Assembly: GCA_012295275.1 (NCBI GenBank)
Contig: CM022676.1
Location: 11,735,660-11,797,659 of the forward strand
Reading direction: 5' to 3'
Length of the DNA: 62,000 nucleotides
Source of the DNA: Chrysomallon squamiferum
Lineage: Eukaryota; Mollusca; Gastropoda; Neomphalida; Peltospiridae
Below the pieces are notes generated by a model. That model was not told the origin of the DNA. It saw nothing but the letters and a program-made list of their open reading frames with translations, and did no database searches. Below are positions 48,501 through 56,942 of this stretch, in pieces. Every line of letters begins with the position of its first letter. The first letter of the stretch is position 1. The position numbers and the translations under genes were made by a program.

Positions 48501-51500
48501 CAACTTTATCTTACATGATTAACAGTAACAGTGTTTGATCTGATGTTGTTTGACCTCTTCCTCAATCATGTCTGATATTTAAAACTGTATAGTAACTAAA
48601 CTGACATAGATAACTGTCTCAGTACTGACTGCATTGTTTAGTGTTTTAAAACTCAGTTTAGATTTTTTATTTTCATTTGCTGTCTGTAATCTACTTGAGT
48701 TCTTGCTTTTTTTTTCTGTTTCTAAAACTCATTTCACTTTTCAGCATCTTTGATTCACTCTATAAACCGAAAACCTCGCTTTGGTTCTCTCTGTAAGTTT
48801 TGTTTTACTCATTCTTTGTCTGTGTCTTACTAACATCTACAACGTCAACTACTACTACTTCTTGTTTGTTTGACTCTAACTAAAACCACAACACTTGTGT
48901 CAGCTGCCTGGGTTTGCTTGTTTTGTCACAGTTTATGTGTTTGTTTGTCTGTTTGTCTGAAGAAATACAAGTATATTTTGTCCTCTGTATCTTCTTTATA
49001 TGTTTGTTTGTACTGACAAATTTTTGCTGTATTTTGTATTGTGTATTTTTATATTTTGTTTTGACTGTAACCCATTCTTCTATCTACTTCTTTTGGTTAT
49101 TTTGTTGTTGTTTTTATCTGTTTGTTTTGTTTGGTTCGTTTTGTTGTTTTTTTGTAAATGTGTTGTGTATTTTCCTTCTTACTGATTCAAAGTCTTCGTT
49201 TTCATTTAATTTTTTTCAGTTTTTTATTTTATTTTATTTTCATTCAACTCTTTAGGTTTTTTTTATCTCTTTTTCTTGTTTTTGATTCAAACTTATTTTC
49301 ATCTTCCGTTTTTGTTTTCTGAATATTTCTTGTTCCACTTGTACTTTCTATTTCCATTCCTTTTGATATTCCTTACTGCACATTGTGATCATGTGACCAT
49401 TCTCCATTGCTGCTATTTTTATTCTAATCCTTTCTTAGTATTTCCATTCCTTTTTATATAGCTTATTGTATACAGCAATCATGTAATGATTCTCCTTTGC
49501 TGTTGTTTTTATTCTCATACTTAAAAAATTCTGTTTTTTTTCTCTAATTCCTATTCTCCTCCCATTTTCTGAACATCTAAAATCATTTTTCTAAATTTTA
49601 CCTACGTCTGTGTACATCAGCTTATAATACCAACAGAAAATGTATTTCTGTGACAGTCTGGCTTTGTCAGAAAACGTGACTGTCACAGTCAAGCTTCACA
49701 ACAGCTTGCTCTCATTAGCACATCAATTACTTCACTTCAGTTCAGTTCAGAATCTGGGTAATCTCACTTTTAACATGGACTTCACATCTCCTGTGTTGTT
49801 TTTTCTTGTTTCACATTGTCTTAGTTTTTGTTTCATGTTGTCTGTGTTTCACTTTCTTACTAAAAGTATTAAAATTGTCTCACTCTGTTTCATGTTGTCT
49901 TATTCTGTGTTTCCTCTTGTCTCACTGTGTTTCACATTGTCTGCATCTGATTGTTTCAGATAGTCTTGTTCTTTCACATAATCTCACTATTTCTGTCTCT
50001 GTGTCTCATATTATCTCATGTTTTATCTTTTTTTTGTTTCATGTTGTCTCACTGTCAGTTTCACATTGTCTCACTGTTTCATATTGTTTTACATTTTTTC
50101 TCACTACCAATTTTGACTCTTTTCTGTAAAAACTTATTAAAAAATTGTGTACATTTGTCTGTGTTTTTGTCACTGTCAAACTAACTCTCAGTTAAAAGTA
50201 TTTACCTTGCTATCACAATGTTTATCTTGTTATTTTTGAACTCAAAATAATCATTAATAACTTTTGTGTTACTTTAACATTGTTGTTTCTTTTTAACATC
50301 TTTACTTTAACAATTTTCTTTTTCTTTTTTATTAATATCATTTTGATAGTATTTTACATGTTTCTGTTTAACACAAACTTATATGTTACTGCTACATGTA
50401 TACCATATAATATATACTTTCATACATTCAAATCATGTACATCATGCATATATAAAAGTTTTGTTTGTTTTTCAGTTTGGTTCACATAATTGGCTTAGCA
50501 TTTTATTTATTTTATTTATTCTTTTCTAAAGCTCAGTTTTGATAAAAAAATTTTATTTAAAATCAAAATCAAATAAATCTGCATGACATTAGTCCTGACA
50601 CTCACCTTATTAATGCAGGTAGAACTGTTTGCATTATCTGACTTTACCAGTCACTAATAATTTACCCAGTTTGCAATGCTCCATGGCCATTTTGTTTCCC
50701 TAGTTCCTGTCAGTTAATATGGTAACAATCTGTGTTCCAGGACAGTTCATTTCTTTCTGTCATGAATATTCATCACATTAATAATTCAGCCAGATAACAA
50801 AGTTTTTCTGGTAGTTTTATTGTTAAAAAAGAAGAAAACAGGTTGAAGTATTTTTGTTGTGCTTTACCTGCAGCTCTGGGTGTCAGCATGTTCTAGTCTA
50901 GGAAAGCAAAATGGTTGATTTTTTTAGTGTATTTGAAAAAACAAAAAGTGAAATCTTTTTTTAAACTTACTTTTCATGTATTAAACTGTTGATACTTACT
51001 GTGTCTTCTATTACTATCAAAGTCTGTTTTATTTCTACTTTTGCCATTCTGTATAATATATTGATATAACTTTGTCTTTGAATTCTACTTTTGCTATTCT
51101 GTATAAAATGTTAACATAACTTTGTGTTTGAATTTTACATTCACTGCAGTGTAAAATGTGATAATTATTGTAAGTTTGTGTTTTATTTTCAGTTTCTCCC
51201 TACGCCATTGGAGCTTTGATCAGTGCTGGTCTCGCCATTTTACTTATTATTATTTTTGTCTTCCTTGCAATGAGAATGAAGGTCAGTTTAAGAGTTTAAA
51301 ATCTAAGTAACAGTTACGTGTCTGAAAATTGTCATATTTCTTAAATAGTTATATACTAAAAAACAGCAATATATTTTTGTTTAAAAATAAAAAAATAAAA
51401 TAAATAAATGAAATAAAGTAAGAGAAAAGAAAAGAAAAAAGAAAAGAAAGAAGAAGTACTCTGTACACTTCACTTGATGTTTTGTTATCAGAAAGAAATA

Positions 51501-54500
51501 AAGACTTTGAGAACAAATTACTTGAGCTCTACTAGGAATGAGAAATAGCCATTAATGTTCCTTTAAGATTTTTTTTTTACCTTAAAAAAATATAACATTT
51601 AAAAATTATAATTTTTTTAAACAAACATGAAGATGTATGGTTAATTAGCTAGATGTTTATGTTTCCATAGAGACGAGAACGCAAAATGCGAAACAAGATG
51701 ACAAGAGTTCATGATGAAACCCTGGATGATCAGGAGGTGGAGCTTCTTGATGAAAATATACAACAACCTGAATACAGAGTAAGCTTTATTTTATTGATTT
51801 AATGTATGGGTTAAACTTTTTTTTTATCAAATATATTTTATTATTTTTGTATCTAAATTATATTTAATTTATATAGAGCATATGTGTGTGACAAAATATT
51901 ATAAAACTAATTGTTATGTCTTCAGTCAAATACATTTTAAAATTGGATTTGTTTAAACATAAGTCAGTTAACTGAATGTATTGTTTTGTTTTATAGCTAA
52001 TAGATATTTTTAAAACTGGATTTGTAGCAAACGTTTTTAATGTGTAGTTTTGTTAACTAAATGTAACATTTGTTTTATGACTGTCAAAATACTCACACCT
52101 TTGCAAGAACTGGGTCTTATATTGTTTTGTATTTAGACCAAATTTAGTTTTTTGTAATATTCTTTTAATGTTTTGTTCTATAACCATCAGAATACTCACA
52201 GCTTCAAATGAACTGTAATATATATTTTCTGTTTATATATTTTCTGTTTATATATTTTAGTTAATATTTTAGTTAATGTGTTGTTTTTCAGCCGTCAGAA
52301 TACTCACAGCTTCAACTGAACTGAATGTAATATATATTTTCTGTTTATATGTTTTAGTTAACTAAATGTTTTGTGTTGTTTTTCAGCCCTCAGAATACTC
52401 ACAGCTGCGGATGAACTGGGAGATCCCGAGACAGGACATCAGACTCGTAGAGCAGATTGGGAAGGGAGCCTACGTGGAAGTGTGGAGAGGTCGCATTCGT
52501 CTTGAAAACAACTCAAACAACATCGTCAGAGTGGCGGTGAAAAAACTCATAGGTGAGTGCTGTCTGAACTCACACTTCACTCACAAAGTTTATTTTTTAT
52601 TAATATCACAGGTGAGTGTTGTCTGAACTCACACTTCACTCACAAAGTTTAGTTTTTATTAATATCACAGATGAGTGTTGTCTGAACTCACACTTCACTC
52701 ACAAAGTTTAGTTTTTATTAATATCACAGATGAGTGTTGTCTGAACTCACACTTCACTCACAAAGTTTAGTTTTTATTAATATCACAGATGAGTGTTGTC
52801 TGAACTCATACTTCACTCATAAAGTTTAGTTTTTATTAATATCACAGGTGAGTGTTGTCTGAACTCACACTTCACTCACAAAGTTTAGTTTTTATTAATA
52901 TCACAGATGAGTGTTGTCTGAACTCACACTTCACTCACAAAGTTTAGTTTTTATTAATATCACAGATGAGTGTTGTCTGAACTCATACTTCACTCATAAA
53001 GTTTAGTTTTATTAATATCACAGGTGAGTGTTGTCTGAACTCATACTTCACTCATAAAGTTTAGTTTTATTAATATCACAGGTGAGTGAATTAAAAAAAA
53101 AAAATAGTAATTTGTCAAATTCATTTTAAGCTCCACAGATTCAGATGTTAAGTTAAAAAGGTAAAGTAAAGTATGTTTTCAAAGGAGATGTTTAAAATAA
53201 ATTAAATTAAAATTATTTTTTTAGCAGAGACAACAGAAAAAGAAAGACGTTTCTTCCTGTCGGAGTTGGAGGTTTTGAAGATGTTGCCCACTCACAACAA
53301 CGTCATACAGCTCATTGCTAGCTACACTGTCAATGGTAAAATATTCTTTGTTTTTAAAACAGTATCTAACAAACAACACAATTATAAATATCATACATCT
53401 ATTTACTATTCTTATCTTTTTAAAACAGTATCTAACAAACAACACAATTATAAATACACATCTGACTGCAAGCTATTGGTAAAATATTCTTATCTTTTTA
53501 AAACAGTATCTAACAAACAACACAATTATAAATATCATACATCTATTTACTATTCTTGTCTTTTTAAAACAGTATCTAACAAACAACACAATTATAAATA
53601 TCATACATCTATTTACTATTCTTGTCTTTTAAAACAGTATCTAACAAACAACACAATTATAAATATCATACATCTATTTACTATTCTTGTCTTTTTAAAA
53701 CAGTATCTAACAAACAACACAATTATAAATATCATACATCTATTTACTATTCTTCTCTTTTTAAAACAGTATCTAACAAACAACACAATTATAAATATCA
53801 TACATCTATTTACTATTCTTATCTTTTTAAAACAGTATCTAACAAACAACACAATTATAAATATCATACATCTATTTACTATTCTTATCTTTTTAAAACA
53901 GTATCTAACAAACAACACATTTATAAATATCATACATCTATTTACTATTCTTATCTTTTTAAAACAGTATCTAACAAACAACACAATTATAAATATCATA
54001 CATCTATTTACTATTCTTGTCTTTTTAAAACAGTATCTAACAAACAACACAATTATAAATATCATACATCTATTTACTATTCTTATCTTTTTAAAACAGT
54101 ATCTAACAAACAACACAATTATAAATATCATACATCTATTTACTATTCTTATCTTTTAAAACAGTATCTAACAAACAACACAATTATAAATATCATACAT
54201 CTATTTACTATTCTTATCTTTTTAAAACAGTATCTAACAAACAACACAATTATAAATATCATACATCTATTTACTATTCTTATCTTTTTAAAACAGTATC
54301 TAACAAACAACACATTTATAAATACACATCTGATTGCAAGCTATTGGTAAAATATTCTTATGTTTTTAAAACTGTATTTTAAATTGTCTCAGAAGCTGAT
54401 TTTTAAATTTCATATAAGTAATGGTAATACATATGTCATTATTAAAATGTCATTTTACTTAAAATCCTCAAAGGTATTTTTGGTAAGAAAATGTATTTTA

Positions 54501-54647
54501 AAGTGTATTCTAGTATTTAAATTGATAGTTGTATGTAGATATGTTCTCGCAATGTGGATAATTTTTGGGGTGGTGAATATCAGTGTATTCATTTGTTTCA
54601 GAATGTATATGTATTTGGTATGTATAGATTTGTTTTTATATACATGG

Positions 54648-54685
<38 letters not shown>

Positions 54686-56901
54686 AAGTGAAGATGTTTC
54701 ACTGTGTTTCTGTGACACAGATCCATGGCTGCTGATGGTGGAGTTCGCAGGTCAGGGGTCACTACAGCAGTTTCTGGGGCGACATCGACCAGGTCAGCAG
54801 GAAGTGATAATAGACTCGAGGAGCGAGGGAGAGAACCAGTCAGTGCGCCTGCGCAACCAGGCACTGTCCTCGCACAACCTCATCTACCTGTGTCTGCAGG
54901 TGGCCAGCGGACTCGAGCACCTCAACAAGTTCAAGCTGCTCTGCTACAGACTGATGGCGTCGCGCGTCCTCGTTGCTAAGGGTGGAGTCTGTAAACTGTC
55001 TGGCTTCGGCTTCCAGCAGCAGATTGTCGAGAGAAACCTGTATGAAGCAGTAAGTCACAACTACCACTACTACTGTCACTTCTACAACTACTACCACTAC
55101 TACTACTACCACTTCTACTACTACTGTCACTTCTACAACTACTACTACTACTGTCACTTCTACAACTACTACTACTACTGTCACTTCTACCACTACTACT
55201 ACTACTACTTCTACAACTACTGCTACTACTACTGTCACTGCTACTGCTACTACTACTACTGTCACTTCTACATCTACTGCTACTACTACTGTCACTTTAC
55301 AACTACTGCTACTACTACTGTCACTGCTACTGCTACTACTACTACTGTCACTTCTACATCTACTGCTACTACTACTGTCACTTTACAACTACTGCTACTA
55401 CTACTGTCACTGCTACTGCTACTACTACTACTGTCACTTCTACATCTACTGCTACTACTACTGTCACTTTACAACTACTGCTACTACTACTGTCACTGCT
55501 ACTGCTACTACTACTACTGTGTCACTTCTACATCTACTGCTACTACTACTGTCACTTTACAACTACTGCTACTACTACTGTCACTGCTACTGCTACTACT
55601 ACTACTGTCACTTCTACATCTACTGCTACTACTACTGTCACTTCTACAACAACTGCTGTTACTACTACTACTACTGTCACTTCTACCACTACTGCTACTA
55701 CTACTATTGTCACTTCTACCACTACTACTACTACTACTACTGTCACTTCTACAACTACTGCTGTTACTACTACTACTACTGTCACTTCTACAACTACTGC
55801 TACTACTGTCACTTCTACCACTACTGCTACTACTACTACTGTCACTTCTACAACTGCTGCTACTACTACTACTACTGTCACTTCTACTACTACTACCATT
55901 TCTACTACTACTACTACTACTGACACTTCTACCACTACTGCTACTACTACTACTACTGTCACTTCTACACTACTGCTACTACTACTACTTCTACTGTCAC
56001 TTCTTCAACTACTACAACTACTACTACTACTGTTACCTCTATACTACTATTATTATTACTACTAGTACTAATATTACCATTACTACTGTTATTGCCACTA
56101 CTATTATTACTACTATCACTAATATATAAACACCACACCAACATTACCACAACTGCCATCACCATTACTACCACTGTTACCACCACTACTATTACTACCA
56201 GCACTACTAATACCACTATCGTGTCTGTGCTATATACTAATCTAACTTCCATGAAATCATTTTTCTACATTTCTGTATTTTTCATATTTTTATTTTTATT
56301 GGAAATAATTCCAAGCTTATTTCATTATTCTTCGTTTGTAAGACAGTTTTACATGTGTTTTTTTTTCCTGTTCTAGACATCTGCTCCAACCCGGTGGCTG
56401 GCGCCAGAATGCTTTGACCAACCCAACTACAGTGTGCAGTCTGACATGTGGGCATTTGGAGTAGTTATGTGGGAGATTGTACATTACGGTAAGTTAAAAC
56501 TTGAACTAGCACAACTACAGTGTGCAGTCTGACGTGTGGGAGATTGTACATTACGGTAAGTTAAAACTTGAACTAGCACAACTACAGTGTGCAGTCTGAC
56601 GTGTGGGAGATTGTACATTACGGTAAGTTAAAACTTGAACTAGCACAACTACAGTGTGCAGTCTGACGTGTGGGAGATTGTACATTACGGTAAGTCAAAA
56701 CTTGAACTAGCACAACTACTGAACATAAGAAAATATTAGCAACCTCAAAATTATAATCCATGTACATGTAGAAATGGCATAAAACTTACAACAGTCTTAA
56801 TATTAAAATCCATTTATACATACTTAACATAAGAACTACAAAGTTCACTAAATCAGTTATCCAGAATAACAGATTTGTTTTCATGTTGTTTATGGCACAT
56901 T

Positions 56902-56942
<41 letters not shown>

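Noticed and set aside
49640-49963. 107-aa plus-strand frame in the receptor intron with NVTVTV and an acceptor at 49621
   Set aside because: No donor gives phase 1, the frame is T-rich repeat, and using it would break the receptor reading frame.
53266-54350. Open frames of KTVSNKQHNYKYHTSIYY-type repeats on both strands
   Set aside because: These are translations of the 67-bp intronic array; different frames are open in different copies.
54360-56129. 589-aa plus-strand frame covering a kinase exon
   Set aside because: Only 54721-55049 is kinase-coding. The rest is (GT)n, T-rich intron and the triplet repeat read through.
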